Positions 9,877-22,689 of a stretch of DNA of 64,000 nt are shown here, in pieces (within the stretch, counting starts at the first letter, position 1; each line of letters opens with the position of its first letter). The stretch lies in NCBI GenBank assembly GCA_017163975.1, contig JAFFSR010000362.1:3176001-3240000 (forward strand), in the 5' to 3' direction. The position numbers were made by a program, and so were the translations under genes. The DNA is from Anastatus disparis. Lineage: Eukaryota > Arthropoda > Insecta > Hymenoptera > Eupelmidae. The notes under the pieces were generated by a model, which was given only the letters and a program-made list of their open reading frames with translations, did no database searches and was not told the origin of the DNA.

Positions 9877-10141
9877 GTGCTTACGTCTAGGTTAGCTTGG
9901 TTGCTCTTAAATCCAGTTGGTGGTAATAAAGGTACATTTTTACTTCCTTTCTTTCGTTCTCTTATGGTTTTTGGTCTTTCTTGATCCGAAGTATTTACCT
10001 TGGTAGTTGCTGACGCTTGTCTGGCCAGTGACACTTTAGTAGGTTTGGGTACTACAGCTCTGAGTGGATAAGCCATGACCTTTAGAAGGTCTGGTATTGA
10101 TTCATTATCTGTTATTGATTCATAGTCAGATAAATCATCAT
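9877..10141 (-). pseudogene. Gypsy-like polyprotein linker region
   Basis: The minus frame continues from the RNase H region after a one-base frame change near 10165. It has an acidic segment (DDDLSDYESITDNESIPD) followed by a Lys/Arg/Pro-rich part. This pattern fits the variable linker between RNase H and integrase of Ty3/gypsy elements. It is cut at the 9876 junction. Confidence 0.5.
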
Positions 10142-10856
10142 CTATGGTAAAGACAACAGAATTTCTGAAAGCGCGTCTGCATTGGTGTTTAGACGACCAG
10201 GTTTATATTTAAACGTATATTGGTAACCTCTCAATCTGTCCCTCCAGCGATTGAGTCTGCTCATAGGGTCTTTTATGTTTTCAATCCAGGCCAAAGATTT
10301 GTGGTTGCCATACACAGCAAAGTGTCGTCCATAAAGATAGTGTTCAGAATAAAATATGGCAGATATTACTGCAAGACATTCTTTCTCGGTAGTGGAATAA
10401 TTCCGTTCGCTTTTGTTCAGAGAGCGGGACATATGGGCTACTGGGTGATCCTGTCCAGATTCACCTTGACTAAGGACTGCTTAATGCGTAATTTGACGCA
10501 TCAACAGTTAAAACAAAAGGTTCATTAAAATCAGCATTTATTACTATAGGTGATTTGCATAATACTTGTTTTGGAGTATCAAAGCTTTTCTTTTGTTCTT
10601 CAATCCATTCAAACTTATTTTCCTTCTTTAATAATGTGTTTGAAGCTATTGATTTTATTGCGAAATCTTTAATAAATTGTCTGTAATATCCTGTCAATCC
10701 AAGGAATTGTCGTACATTAGTTGTGGTTTTGGGTTTAGGGAAATTCTTCACTGCATTTATTTTATCTGGGTCAGGTTTGATTCCATAGCTTCCTATTTTA
10801 TGACCTAAATAGGTGACTTCTGGCTTTAGAAATTCACGTTTGACTGATTCCATTCA
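10142..10856 (-). pseudogene. Ty3/gypsy reverse transcriptase C-terminus and RNase H, truncated
   Basis: Minus-strand ORFs 10853-10470 and 10432-10142 together carry the RT thumb/connection motif YLGHKIGSYGIKPDPDKI, the FLGLTGYYRQFI motif, the RNase H start LTVDASNYA, and later RNase H blocks (SRSLNKSERNYSTTEKE, NHKSLAWIENIKDPMSRL, ADALS). A frame change separates the ORFs near 10475 and another follows ADALS near 10165. The RT fingers and palm with the YxDD box are absent: homology starts abruptly at about 10856. This is a dead, 5'-truncated element. Confidence 0.9.
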
Positions 10857-12360
10857 GATTCATGCAGGCCGTTACTGATCAAATTTTTTTTTCTCTTCTA
10901 AGTGATAAAAATACCTTCTAATATTTATATGATAATAAAATTTACCTCGTAGAGCATCCAAAAAAAATTTTTTTTTCTAGCTACAGCGTATTTAGTGTTG
11001 GGTGTAAAAATGAAAATTAAAAAATTGAAAATGAACATTTTAACGATCACCACGGCGCGAGCGATCGTCAAAACGTCAATAACTTCAATTGTATTCAATA
11101 TTTTTTCAAAAATCAAAATTGCTATTAATCTAGAAGTAAAAACCCCGTCGTTACGTGTAATTTTTAAGTAATTTTTTGACCTGGAACATTCATTTATACT
11201 CTTACAAACAAATAGACTAACAAAAAAACAGCAAAAATATCGACATTTTTCGGTTCCCGCTTGTTTCTATATCGATAAAAATGGTTTTTATCACATATAG
11301 ATGTAGAATACACTTTTACCTTTAAAATAAGACCTTAGCCGATAAAAAATATTCATTAGAAGCTGAGTTACAGTTGAATTTGTCCGGGCGCCTTGACGTT
11401 GCGCCGACTTTTTGCACTTAATTAACAATATCTCCGGTTCTAATAACTTAATCGAGATAAATAAAAAATCGATTTGTTTGTTATAGATTAAGGAACAAAA
11501 CTTACCTAGTCACATCTTTCCATCACTTTTAGTTCAAAAGATACAACGCTTTAAACATTTAAATTGTTTATAACAAATTACTCGACTGTCAGATCGTAAA
11601 ACACTATCGATATTAGTGCTCAGCGAGTCAAAATACATAAAAATAATCTTAGTGTTCCTATCTAAATTAAAAAGGCCACGGTGACCCCTCTGGCGATTAG
11701 ACTACGAAGAAAGCCTTTTTTTTTAAACGCAATTTTCTCAAAAACTATATTTTTTTCTTTTGAAATTTTTATATGTTTTTAAACATAAAGAATACTAACT
11801 TTTAGAATAGGTGAGAATATGCCATTTTGCGTTATTTTTTTTAAACAGATTTCCAAACGTTTTTTTATATTTTTCATTTTAAAGCATTGATACCATAGCA
11901 CATCGTGCCATTTTTCCAACTATTACGTCTTATCACAATTCGCTTATGCTTTTATTTATTAATTTATTAAAAATATTAACAAAAATCTTTAAAATAAATT
12001 CCCGATTAAATGTTTTGATTATTTGAAAATGGCTTTTTTCTGCAACAGGTCATGGTAACAGTATTGGGGGTTTAGTTAAACATTATGCTACTACACATAA
12101 TCTATCCAAGAAGAGTGCTGAAGATTTTTAGAAATACTGGAGATTCCGCCATTTATGTGTCAAATTATACTCCGTCGATTAACATTCTTGTTATCAACAA
12201 GGATGAGCTCCAAGTTTTTCAACAAACAAAAAAATGGAATGGTTAAAAAATACAAAAGAAATTAAAGGTATCCAAAAAATTCACAGTTGGAAGAGTGAAC
12301 AAAATCAAGCCTACACTGTTAGAACTTCGAGACATAAGTGGCAAGAAGTAAATTAAAAAG
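10857..12360. other. AT-rich spacer, nothing recognised
   Basis: No supported gene, RNA or repeat boundary. Small ORFs at 10925-11116 and 12243-12470 (both minus) show no motif. Confidence 0.5.
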
Positions 12361-14175
12361 GTTTCCCACACAGCATGAAATATTGAAGTGAAACTTTCAC
12401 TGAAATATTGTGCTGAAATATTGTCACAAGATTGCAGCAATCTTGTCTTAACATTGCTAAGAGGTTTCATGAAACATTTCAGTGTGGTATTGCTGCAAAC
12501 TTGCTACAAAGTTACAGAAAATAATTCAAGCAATATTGAAAGGAACCTTTCATGAAAGATTGCAGCGAGGTTTTTGCAAGGTTTTATAAAACATTTCATG
12601 AAATATTGCAAGAAACCTTTCATGAAAGGTTGCAGCGAGGTTTCTGCAAGATTTTAAAAACAATTCATGAAATATTGCAAGAAAACTTTCATGACATGTT
12701 TCAGCGAGGTTTCCAGCAAGATTTAGAAAACATTTCATAGAATATTGCAAGAAACCTTTCATGAAAGGTTGCAGCGAGGTTTCTGAAAGATTTTAGGAAT
12801 ATTTAATGAAATATTGCAAGGAATCTTTTATGAAAGGTTGCATAGAGGTTTCCAGCAAAATTTAGAAAACGTTTTATAAAATATTGCAAGGAACCTTTCA
12901 TGAAAGATTGCAGCGAGGTTTCTGTAAGATTTTAGAAATATTTCATGAAATATTGCAAGAAAATTTTCACGAAAGGTTGCAGCGAGGTTTTCAGCACGAT
13001 TTAGAGATTATTTCATGGAATATTGCAAGGAACCTTTCATGAAAGGTTGTAGCGAGGTTTCTGCAAGATTTTAGAAATATTTCATGAAATATTGCAAGAA
13101 AACTTTCACGAAAGGTTGCAGCGAGGTTTCTGCAAGATTTTAGAAATATTTCATGAAATATTGGACGAAAACTTGCACGACATGTTTCAGCGAGGTTTTC
13201 AGCAAAATTTAGAAAACATTTCATGGAATATTGCAAGGAACCTTTCATGGAAGGTTGCAGCAAGTTTTCTGCAAGATTTTAGAAATATTTTGTGAAATAT
13301 TGCACGAAACCTTTCATGAATGGTTGCAGCGCGGTTTCTGTAAGACTTTAAACACATTTCATGAAATATTGCAAGAAAACTTTTATTACATGTTTCAGCG
13401 GGATTTTCAGCAAGATTTAGACAACATTTTGATGGAATATTGCATCGAACTTTCTATGAAAGATTGCAGCGAGCTTTCTGCAAGATTTTAGAAACATTTT
13501 ATAAAATATTGCAAGAAACCTTTCACGAAAGGTTGCAGCGAGGTTTCTGCAAGATTCTAAAAACATTTCATAAAAAATTGCAAGAAACCTTTCACGAAAG
13601 GTTTCAGCGAGTTTTCCAGCAAGATTTGGGGAACTTTTCATGAAATATTGCAAGAAACCTTTTATGAAAGATTGCAGTGAGGTTCCTGCAAGATTTTAGA
13701 AACATTTTATTAAATATTGCAAGAAACCTTTCATGAAAGGTTTCAGTGAGGTTCCTAGCAAGATTTGGGGAACATTTTACGAAATATCGCAAGAGACCTT
13801 TGATGAAAGGTTGCAGCAAGGTTCGTGCAAGATTTTAGAAACATTTTACGAAATATTGCAAGATACCTTTTATGAAAGGTTTCAACGAGGTTTCCAGCAA
13901 AATTTGATGAATATTTTATGAAATATTACGAGGTATCTTTTGTTAAAAGTTGCAGTAAGATTTCTGCAAGGTTTTTGACAAGATTTCTAAGATATCACAA
14001 AAAATATTGCTATGTACATTTCGCCAATGGTTATTACCATATTTTTGGCAATCTTTTCAAAATATTCCAGAAAAGCATTTCACAAAAAGTATCAGCAAAG
14101 TTTCATGAATAATTTCAAAATGAAATTGCAGCAAACCTTTCATAAACAGTTTTAGCAATAATTCCGCAAGTTTTT
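12361..14175. repeat. Minisatellite of about 70-bp monomers
   Basis: About 24-26 diverged tandem copies of a 69-71-base unit. Two monomer types occur: one with GGTTGCAGCGAGGTTTCTGCAAG, the other with GTTTCAGCGAGGTTTTCCAGCAAG. They often alternate, suggesting a roughly 140-base higher-order dimer. Shared blocks are TTTCATGAAATATTGCAAG and AAACCTTTCATGAAAGG, both containing short palindromes such as TTTCATGAAA. Stop codons are rare on both strands, so many overlapping 60-90-codon ORFs arise; they are repeat by-products. Copies decay at both edges. Confidence 0.95.
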
Positions 14176-15224
14176 ATAAAAGATTCTAAGAGCAGTCTAG
14201 ATTCGCTGTTCTTGCCTTATATTTGGTTTCCTGTTATTTACTCAAGTATTTATTGCTGTAGTTGTATTGTAAACGGGAAGTTGAGCGCAATAAGTATGCT
14301 ATTATTATGAATATTCATGCGTATGGTAGCTTTAAACGCGGACAAGTCATTATATTTGTCTAAATAGTCAATTTAAAGAGATATCAATGAAATAAAAAAA
14401 GCAAAAATCGATCCTAACAACTCTGGCATCCTGTTAAGAGCGTTGTTCTACGGGATGTCACATTTCAATCAATTAATTGTTTAAATTTGATTTTTTAATT
14501 GAATAAAACATTAGGACCGACGTCTAAAAATTAAATTTGAATAATTGATTAATGAAAAGGTATTATTTCTTTTTTTTTATAGCAATATATTTATAAATTT
14601 CGGTTTTGAAGTAAGATTATTTTCCTAAAAAATTTTTATTGGTATATTATTCTGAATCTAAATCTATATACGTACATTTTCAATTATTTACACATTTTTA
14701 ATTTTATAAATTTATTTAATTTTTTTTTCATTATATCTATAGATACTTTAACACACACATCAAACATTTATGCTTTAAATATAAATCTCATACACATTTG
14801 CTCTTATATTCTTTGAAAAATATTTATCACATACATGTACACACATATCAAACATTCATACTTTTAATATAAATCTCAAACACAATCGCTCTTATATTCT
14901 TTAAAAACATTTATTAGATAGTAAAAAAAGATGTGTCCTGTGAGTCGTCGAGTAGAATAATTTCTTTAAGCGAAGCCGCTTGTATAAGTACAAGTATTCC
15001 CATTCTTCCGCCATCTCTTCCCACCCTTTTCTTCTATTACTAATTTGTGAGAAATATCTCCATCCATCGCATGAAAATAATGTAGATCACTCGTAGTATT
15101 ATACGCGACTTAAAATTTTTATTCAATGCGAATACATTTTTCAAATTTCGCTATTTCATATCAAATTAAATAAGGTTTTAATATGAAATAATATTTGGAA
15201 AATTTTAAAGTAAAAAAAAGGTTG
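14176..15224. other. AT-rich spacer with one tandem duplication
   Basis: No gene found. A stretch of roughly 85 bases at about 14747-14825 recurs diverged at about 14838-14915 (ATCAAACATT...TATAAATCTCA...GCTCTTATATTCTTT). Confidence 0.5.
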
Positions 15225-15300
15225 ATTTTGGTTAGGATCGAACCCATGATCCGCTGATCGAGAAGCAGGTATTTTCACTACATAACCTCGAAGTCGTCGT
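15225..15300 (-). ncRNA. Degenerate tRNA-like sequence (SINE or tRNA pseudogene)
   Basis: On the minus strand a B-box-like T arm (GGGTTCGATCC) follows a segment with an A-box-like element (TAGTGAAAATACC) at about tRNA spacing. The acceptor and T stems do not pair properly, so it is not a functional tRNA. It may be the head of an old SINE. Confidence 0.35.
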
Positions 15301-15539
15301 ATTCGAAAATTCTGGAAACTTGTATATCCGCAGTTTCTCAAATACATTTACATTTTCATTTATTCAGTAAATTTCAAACGATCTCAATAATTATTATTAA
15401 TAATAAATAATTATTTGTTATGCAAAAATTTTTGTCTAAAATTTTTTACATAAGTTTTTACTAAAAATTCTTTCATTTAGAGAGAAACACTTATAAAGAA
15501 TGAAAATTATTTATTTATAAAATATCCTCATATCGGTAT

Positions 15540-15740
15540 ATTTCTTAGCTTATCGGCATAGAACTGCGCCAGTAATTCTAGAAACCACTATAATTTATTA
15601 AAAATTATTCAAGTATAAAATATCGGCATGTTGACATATTACCTACTTTATCGGTGTCAAAAATGCAAGGTGCGCCAGTAATGCAAGGGGAGAAGGTGCG
15701 CCAGTATTGCAGAGGGAAAAAGGTGCTTCAGAATCGCCAT
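15540..15740. repeat. Short GCGCCAGTA-containing repeats
   Basis: The motif TGCGCCAGTA recurs near 15566, 15672 and 15706, and the motif TATCGGCAT recurs near 15551 and 15624, indicating a decayed array with units of about 25 and 100 bases. Confidence 0.5.
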
Positions 15741-15839
15741 AGTTTAGCTATTGTTGGAACATTAACCATATACGTTTTACGATTTTCATAAGATAGTAGT
15801 TAAAATTACGATGAAAAATTTTCTATAATTCTATAAGTT

Positions 15840-15968
15840 ATTAGGCCTGAGTCGAATTTTGAATAAAAAAATCAAATTTAAATTTAGTAGTAATTTTTTT
15901 TCGATAATATTAATTAATAAAACTTCTTTTCACCTTTAATATATATCAAATACAAGACTTTAATCCAT
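15840..15968. repeat. Outer left block of the giant palindrome
   Basis: This roughly 125-base stretch (AGGCCTGAGT..., later ATACAAGACT) matches the reverse complement of 29605-29722. The DNA between it and the main arm on each side (15969-16345 and 29311-29604) does not visibly match, so it is a detached outer piece of the inverted duplication. Confidence 0.6.
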
Positions 15969-16428
15969 AATTAATTTTGCTTGAAATGTTTTTTATTAGT
16001 CGAAGACTAAAACGCAAGTTTACTTGTAAAAAAAAAGCTTTTTAAAAAAAAATACAAACAAAGAAAAATAATGTAAAGACGTATTTTATTTTTTTACTTT
16101 GTGAAAAATGTATTATTATTCGCTACACGGGTAAGGTTTTTATGACCTTAAACAATAAGAAAATTGCGAAATAAACTTTTTTTTTTTGCTAATTTATGAT
16201 AAATCGGCCCAAATATTCTCATAACTTTTAATACTTTACCCGGCAACGTATCAAAATTATCGTCAAAATAATAATTATAGTCAATAAGTCAGGTTACACA
16301 ATAATACTTTAGAAAATGAATACTTTCTCCTTCTTGCCAAATATACACTGAAAAGAAAACCCGAATCCAGCGCTGCGAAGTTAATCGTATTAGCGGAATG
16401 CGAACAACACTCGCAGCATAAGTATACA

Positions 16429-17240
16429 TGTTGCGTTGCAACACAAATTATATTAAAATCAAATACGATGATGAGCGGCAGCACTTTACAGTCGCCTGTT
16501 CTCACATCCCTTAAATCATCTCATAGACAAAAGGGGGGAGAGAACAGGGAGACTTTGCAAATGCCGCGGAAAAATAGTTTAGTATCAAGAGTGACATCGC
16601 CTAGAGCGGTTCATTCATTTTCGAGAGCAATCGGTTCTCTTCTTGAAAACACCTAGTTTTCTTCTCCAAAGCGATCAGAAGCTCTGTTCTACCTAAGCCG
16701 CGGCTATATAAATTTGCATTGGTTTTTCTATCTTTTTGCGTGCGTGCGTGCGAACAAATCGAACGGTGCGTCAAATAGTGTGTAAAGTTGTAGGGCAATA
16801 AATCAAGGATTTTTTATGCCGCATGGCTTTTTCCCTTCATATCTGTGTTTTTATTGAGTGAATCCTTTCCCGAAAAATAAAGTGTAAATTCAAGCTAAAA
16901 TCAATTAAAACAAAGTGACTACAACCGCAAGGTTAGTTGCTTTGTATCAGTAAAATCATTTAATTTCTCTTTTATAAAATAATAGATCTTTGTGTGTAAG
17001 AATTTGTGATAAAATCAATTCAGTGTAAAATTTAATTTAATTTAGTTAGAAATTTCAAAGTTAGTTAAAGTTAAAATTAAGTGTCAATTCATTTGCATTC
17101 AAAAAAGGGTAAAAGAGGATTCGTTAGGAAAATTCATGATCAGATAAATATTCAAAGGAAAAGGATTACGTCCTTTTCTTTCTAAACCGTCCAACAAATT
17201 TAGTTAAAAAATTCGTTGGAAAAGACTACGCGTCTTTTCA
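16429..17240 (+). mobile_element. Solo LTR, 812 bp, with 5-bp target duplication
   Basis: The segment starts TGTTGCG and ends CTTTTCA (TG...CA) and is flanked by ATACA at 16424-16428 and 17241-17245. The mirror position in the right arm (about 29229-29236) continues without this segment, an empty site. Inside are a TATA box (CTATATAAAT, 16704-16713) and a polyadenylation signal (AATAAA, 16797-16802), giving a plus orientation. No internal coding region or second LTR adjoins it. Two short ORFs (16281-16505 minus and 16468-16656 plus) are by-products. The retroelement family was not identified. Confidence 0.8.
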
Positions 17241-17830
17241 ATACATAAAATCGTAGTAGGTTTATGCGTGACTGTACCGCAGTCAATCATTGCGACCGTC
17301 TTGTACAATATAGTAACGTGAATCCGAGTGGAGCGCTGCGACTGCATTGCCGGGTTAATCGCTTCGACTCGTCGGCATCATTCATGCCGACAGCCGAAAC
17401 CGGGCACAACTTCCAGCGTTGCGTGGCTGCTTGCTTCGACTCGTCGGCATCTCGCATGCCGCAAGCCAAGATCAAGCACAGAGACAACGTTGCGATTTCG
17501 TATACTTCGACTTTCTAGATTCTAGTACTGCGAAAGTCGATATTTATACTTTATGTCAATTTAAATTATGTGTTGATTTAATTTTCATTCAAAAAGTGTT
17601 TATATGATTACTAAACAAGTAAATGTTTTAATTCTTTAATATTATTTAGAATAAATTTTATTCATTAACATATTATATGAAACGTTTATTAAATTAAATA
17701 AGGATTAATGATTCGTTATACTTTAATATTTACTCGAATTTCAAAAATTAGATATCTTGTTTAAGTATATTCATTAATTATTTATAATAAAATGAAGTTG
17801 ATCAATATTTTACATGAAAATATTTACTAA

Positions 17831-18494
17831 CTAGGAGAGTATCAGAACTCCGGATCACGGATTTTGCTCAGACTTTGGGATAAGTTTTCAGATGTCAAAA
17901 TATGAAAGGAAACAGAATTTTAGATCCCAACGCTCAATATTTCCCTAGTTACAGTCAATTAGAGAAAACCACTAAAAAAGTTACTAGATTTTCAAACGCA
18001 TATAGTTCCTTAGCATTGATAGCTAGGAGCTTAAAACTTTTTTGAAATGAAAGCTGAGCTGAAATCCTTTCAAAATAGTAGTTATTGCATGTCAAAATAT
18101 TATTTTTTCCTAAAGTTATAGCGTGATAAACATTGAGCCTGATTTCAGCTTTTGTTATTAATTGATGTTTTAAAAAGTAAAATCAGGCTCAATGTTTATC
18201 ACGCTATAGCTTTAGGAAAAAATAATATTTTGACATGCTATAACTACTATTTCGAAAGGATTTGAGCTCAGCTTTCATTTCAGAAAAGTTCCAAGCTCCC
18301 AGCTATCAATGCTAGGGAACTATATACGTTTGAAAATCTAGTAACTTTTTTAGTGATTTTCTTTAGTTGCCTGTAACTAGGGAAATATTGAGCGTTGGGA
18401 TCTAAAATTCTGTTTCCTTTCATATTTTGACATCTGAAAACTTATCCTAAAGTTTGAGCAAAATCCGTGATCCGGAGGTCTGATACTCTCTTAG
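17831..18494. mobile_element. Foldback/MITE family A, copy 1 (664 bp)
   Basis: The ends CTAGGAGAGTATCA and TGATACTCTCTTAG are inverted, and the whole element is nearly a palindrome with arms of about 310 bases around a short loop near 18160-18185. The flanks are TAA (17828-17830 and 18495-18497). The right palindrome arm has the empty site with a single copy (TTA at 28647-28649). A 3-bp TAA/TTA duplication is typical of PIF/Harbinger-type MITEs; the superfamily call is an inference because no transposase is present. Confidence 0.85.
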
Positions 18495-19777
18495 TAAGTC
18501 GTTTCAATCAGTTCATATAATCTAATAAATATCTATCTATCTATCTAAATAATATCTGATAAAAAATGTATTTGTATATTTTCTTCAAAATTGAGGAGAA
18601 AAAAAAGATTTCATAATCAATTATAAAATGAATATTTTTCTGACTATTTTGCAAATTAAGAAGTTTTCAGTTATTTCCCCGTTGAAAATGAGAAAATTAA
18701 TCAGGCAAGTTTACTATTAAGTTTTTTTGTATATTGAATAGTAACCTTTCACCAATCAGATAAGCTAAAAAATTTACATATTGTAATTTTCAAAAATTCA
18801 ATTACATTCTATATTTTATTTATAAGAAAAATGATTCTATTAAATTTTTACTTTGGTTCGATAGTTTTGAATCAAAAATTCATTAAAACATTATTTAAAA
18901 AAAAAGATTTAAAACTCTAAAATTTATTTTTTCTATTTTGGGATCCAATTGGAAGTTATTCCCTCAATTTTATCAATTTTCATTTTTTAACTGTGTCAGA
19001 GAACATGAAATATTTCATATACATATATACAAGTGTATTATTTTATTAAAAATTCATTAAATATAATAAAAGAATATTTAAATAAAATTTATTTCAAATA
19101 GAATCCAAAGATTTAAAGATAAAATTTTAAACGTTCTAACTTCGTATGTAACTTTTTTAAAACAATTTTCAAATAGTTACCATTCTCTCATATTAAAAAA
19201 TACACAACTGTGTTTGCGAATAAATTGTCCGTTTCGAAAATAATAAACAAAATTCATTCATCGGGTTCATATGGAAACATTTTGTAATTATGACAGCTTT
19301 CAAATCAATAACATCAAATGATTTTTTATCCCATAAATATGCTAATGGATAACAAATTTATAAATTTTTATTTTTGTTTTGAATTATACTTTATAAAATT
19401 ATGTAAGAATTCTTTTCTAATTTCAAACAAATATTTTATTAAAACTTTATTTCATGAATGCAATTATAAATTAATATTTTTAAATTCAAGGTATCAATGA
19501 TTTTAAATTAAAACTTATGTCTCTAAATTAATGATATTTTATTAAAATTATAAATAAATAATATTTTTTCAAATGAAATAAATATTTAGCACTGTATAAT
19601 AACCTATATTTTTAATTGAATGTTCAATGTCATTCATTTAACTAAACAGTAATTTATACGTCTCTTCAAGTTAATTACATGACAATATAGTTCTCTTTCT
19701 TAATAATTGTATAGGATTATTCAATGAAAGTAATATCTCATATACTTGTGCATAGATTTAATTTTTAAATAAACTAA

Positions 19778-20347
19778 CTAGGAGAGTATCATATCTTTGG
19801 ATTTTGCTTAAACTTTGTGATAAATTTTCAGAGAATAAAATATAGAAAAAGCTAAATTTATAGTCACAAATGCTAAATGTTTCCCTAGTCCAGGCAATTT
19901 AAAAATATCAATAAAAAATTTACTAGATTCGTAAATTCTTCTAGCTGCATTAATAAAACTAAAATAAAAACTATGCTCAAATCCATAGTTTTCCTTTCGA
20001 ATAGCACTCGCACGATATTGAATCTTTAATTAATAATAAAAGCTGGAATTTGGTCCAATCTTTATTACGCTGTGACTTTTGGAAAAAAAAATTTTTTTCT
20101 TATCGTGCAAGTGCTATTTGAAAGGAAAACTATGGAATTGAGCATAGTTTTTATTTTGGTTTTATTAATGCAGCTAGAAGTATTTACAAATCTAGTAAAT
20201 TTTTTATTGATATTCTTAAATTGCCTGGACTAGGGAAACATTTAGCGTTTGTGACTATAAATTTAGCTTTTTCTATATTTTGTTCTCTGAAAATTTATCA
20301 CAAAGTTTGAGCAAAATCCGTGATCCAAAGATATGATACTCTCCCAG
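19778..20347. mobile_element. Foldback/MITE family A, copy 2 (570 bp, diverged)
   Basis: Same termini (CTAGGAGAGTATCA and TGATACTCTCCCAG) and TAA flanks at 19775-19777 and 20348-20350. The interior has diverged from copies 1 and 3 but is again self-complementary. The roughly 40 bases outside each end are also reverse complements of each other (19737-19777 against 20348-20388), so the target was itself the centre of a palindrome. Confidence 0.8.
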
Positions 20348-20387
20348 TAAGTTTATTTAAAAATTAAATCTATGCACAAGTATATGA

Positions 20388-20607
20388 GATTTTCACGTCA
20401 ATAATAACCCACGCCCATACAGGTTTATATATATGGGACATTTCATGACAACTCTAACACACCTATCCGAGTGCCCTTAGGTTTACATATATGTGACGTA
20501 TCATGTCAACTCGAACGCGCAAACACATCTATACACGTACTTGAGATTTGTATTTATATATATTAGACCGTTTTATCAATTCGCATGCACGCACACACAT
20601 GGGCTTA

Positions 20608-20650
<43 letters not shown>

Positions 20651-20804
20651 GTATATATACGTGTGTGTATGTCTGTGTACACATATACATTGGATATTTA
20701 ATTTTAAATCACACGTGCGCGCACACACACAGGTTTATATATACAGGACGTTTCATATCAATTAACATGCATGACACACGTAATTGAGTTTATATATATT
20801 TTTC

Positions 20805-20880
<76 letters not shown>

Positions 20881-21030
20881 GAATGTTCCTGTCATAGCGC
20901 ATGCACGCACTCACATGGGCTTATGAATATATGTATATACATATACATGGGATATTTTATGTCAATTCACATGCGCGCACACCCACATACACACACAGGT
21001 ATATATATATCTATGGAACGTTTTATGACA
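20388..21030. repeat. Left-arm part of a TGACATGAAATGTCCCATATATA satellite
   Basis: Diverged units with CATTTCATGTCAA, ATATATGGGAC and CA/TG-rich blocks, interrupted by TA tracts at about 20610-20650 and 20808-20878. It mirrors 25195-26200. An ORF at 20493-20765 is a by-product. Confidence 0.8.
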
Positions 21031-22020
21031 ATTTTTCCCATGTATATTAATATTTATTAAGAAAGTTTTTAAATCAATCAAGCAATCGTCGAATACTTCT
21101 GTATTCAATTCATTCTTTTTAAAATAATATTAAATTCATAAAAATATCATTACACTATCTTTTAATTTTTGAATGTAATAAAATTTCTTCAAAGCTTTTA
21201 AAAATTATGTCTGTTATTTTTTGTTTTAAGTGATTATTCAAACTGATGAATACTATTTTATTATGTTATTATTACTTTTAAAAAAGTATATTTTAGGCGA
21301 GTTTAGTTATTAAATAGTATAGTATTCTTTAGAACATTTTTTCTAAATATTTCTTTTTTTTACTACATATTTTATTACTGTATTCAATTCTTACTTTTTA
21401 ATAATATAAAATCCATAAAATGTTCAATTTATATTCTCTTTAATAGACGAATATTTGGAAAAACTTTGCTAAATAATTTTTGAAAAAAAGGGATTATTGA
21501 GATGAAGATAGCGATGATAGTACACATCAAAATTGTAAAAAAAAAATGATATATCAGATCAACTTATTATTTCATTTATGAGTGAATATTACTACTTAAA
21601 CATTGATGAACTATACTTGATCTTAGTGATATCTATTTTATTTTATTCCTGATGAAAGATTTACTTAATAAACAATTTCCGAAACGATTAACTTTAAAGT
21701 TTCGGAATAATTTTCTATTTAATATGCTACGGTTAAAGACCAAAATTTTGCAATTTCATTTCTAAAAACTTGGCAGAAGAGCCATTAGCTTCTAACAACT
21801 GATATTTGAGAATTCGCTGCCATCAACTTCAAAATTATTTACGCCTTTTTAAAACTTTCAGGGAAGATACCCATTTTAATTGTAATACTTTTAATAAAAT
21901 AAAATTATGCATTCTCTATCTCATTACACTATCTTTTTATTTTCAAGTGCTGTAAAATATATTAAATTTTACTAAATATCTACAAAATAACTTGCCAGAT
22001 CCGTGGTTTGATATTTTGTT

Positions 22021-22689
22021 GGTGAAATGCTTAATGTATGTGAGTACTGCTTTATAATTGAATTGTTAGCTAATTCAAGTGTGTTGAATAGTAATTAAAA
22101 TATGAATCTATAAACTAATTGTGTACACGTACAATTTTTATCTGTAACAATATATTGTCAATGTGAAGGAATAAAAAAATTTAGTCTTATGGAATATGCT
22201 TTTCCAATTTTCTATGTTCTAACTTTTTTAAATAAAAGAGGATAAATACTAACTTGTATATAGTAAAGCTCAAACGTTAAGAATCAATCCGAATTTATTA
22301 TTATGTAATGGTTAACATGATCTACTAATTTTTGTATTTTCCATATATATATATATACCTTTCAATGATTATTTACATCCGATGGATAGTAGTTTTTTAT
22401 ATTCAAAGAATATTATTAAGAACATTAACATTCCGCTCAAAATATTGTACAATATATTTTTACATCACGATGCGTGTGATTTTTTTCTGTATTATATTGA
22501 TAGAAAATATTTTATTCAATATTGAACGATAAAGAACAAAGATACATCCTAACACAATGAACAACATTCTATTTTAACCTGGAAAATTATTTTTTGCAAT
22601 GCATGCGATGTAATACGAAGAAAAATTCTTAGTTTTCTCTCACTTATCTTTACTATAGAAACCTTTCAATTTTTAACTACACCATAAAA
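22021..22689. other. Loop of the giant palindrome
   Basis: About 670 bases lie between the inner ends CTTGCCAGATCCGTGG (near 21992) and CCACGGGCCTGGCAAG (near 22698). AT-rich, with no recognised gene; the ORF 22332-22532 has no motif. Confidence 0.5.

Larger units (their letters stand above)
16346..22020. repeat. Left main arm of a giant imperfect palindrome
   Basis: Segments in order match the reverse complement of the right arm: 16346-16428 and 17241-19732 with 29310-27437; 20388-21000 with 26200-25195; 21001-22020 with 23940-22690. Differences are mostly insertions: a solo LTR and two foldback elements here, other insertions in the right arm. The outer end begins CACTGAAAAGA. No transposase gene was found in the arm; small ORFs such as 17264-17518 have mirror partners in the right arm but no recognisable domain. 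Confidence 0.85.

Noticed and set aside
12550..14112. Overlapping 60-90-codon ORFs on both strands
   Set aside because: They are translations of the 70-bp tandem array, which has few stops in several frames.
12361..14175. CRISPR array
   Set aside because: Units are contiguous diverged monomers without unique spacers, in a eukaryotic context.
15225..15300. Functional tRNA gene
   Set aside because: A B box is present, but the T and acceptor stems do not pair; kept only as a degenerate tRNA-like sequence.
17264..17607. ORFs mirrored at 28870-29193, apparently conserved in two places
   Set aside because: Both are arms of the same palindrome, so agreement reflects duplication, not protein conservation. 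Several frames are open on both strands and no domain is visible.
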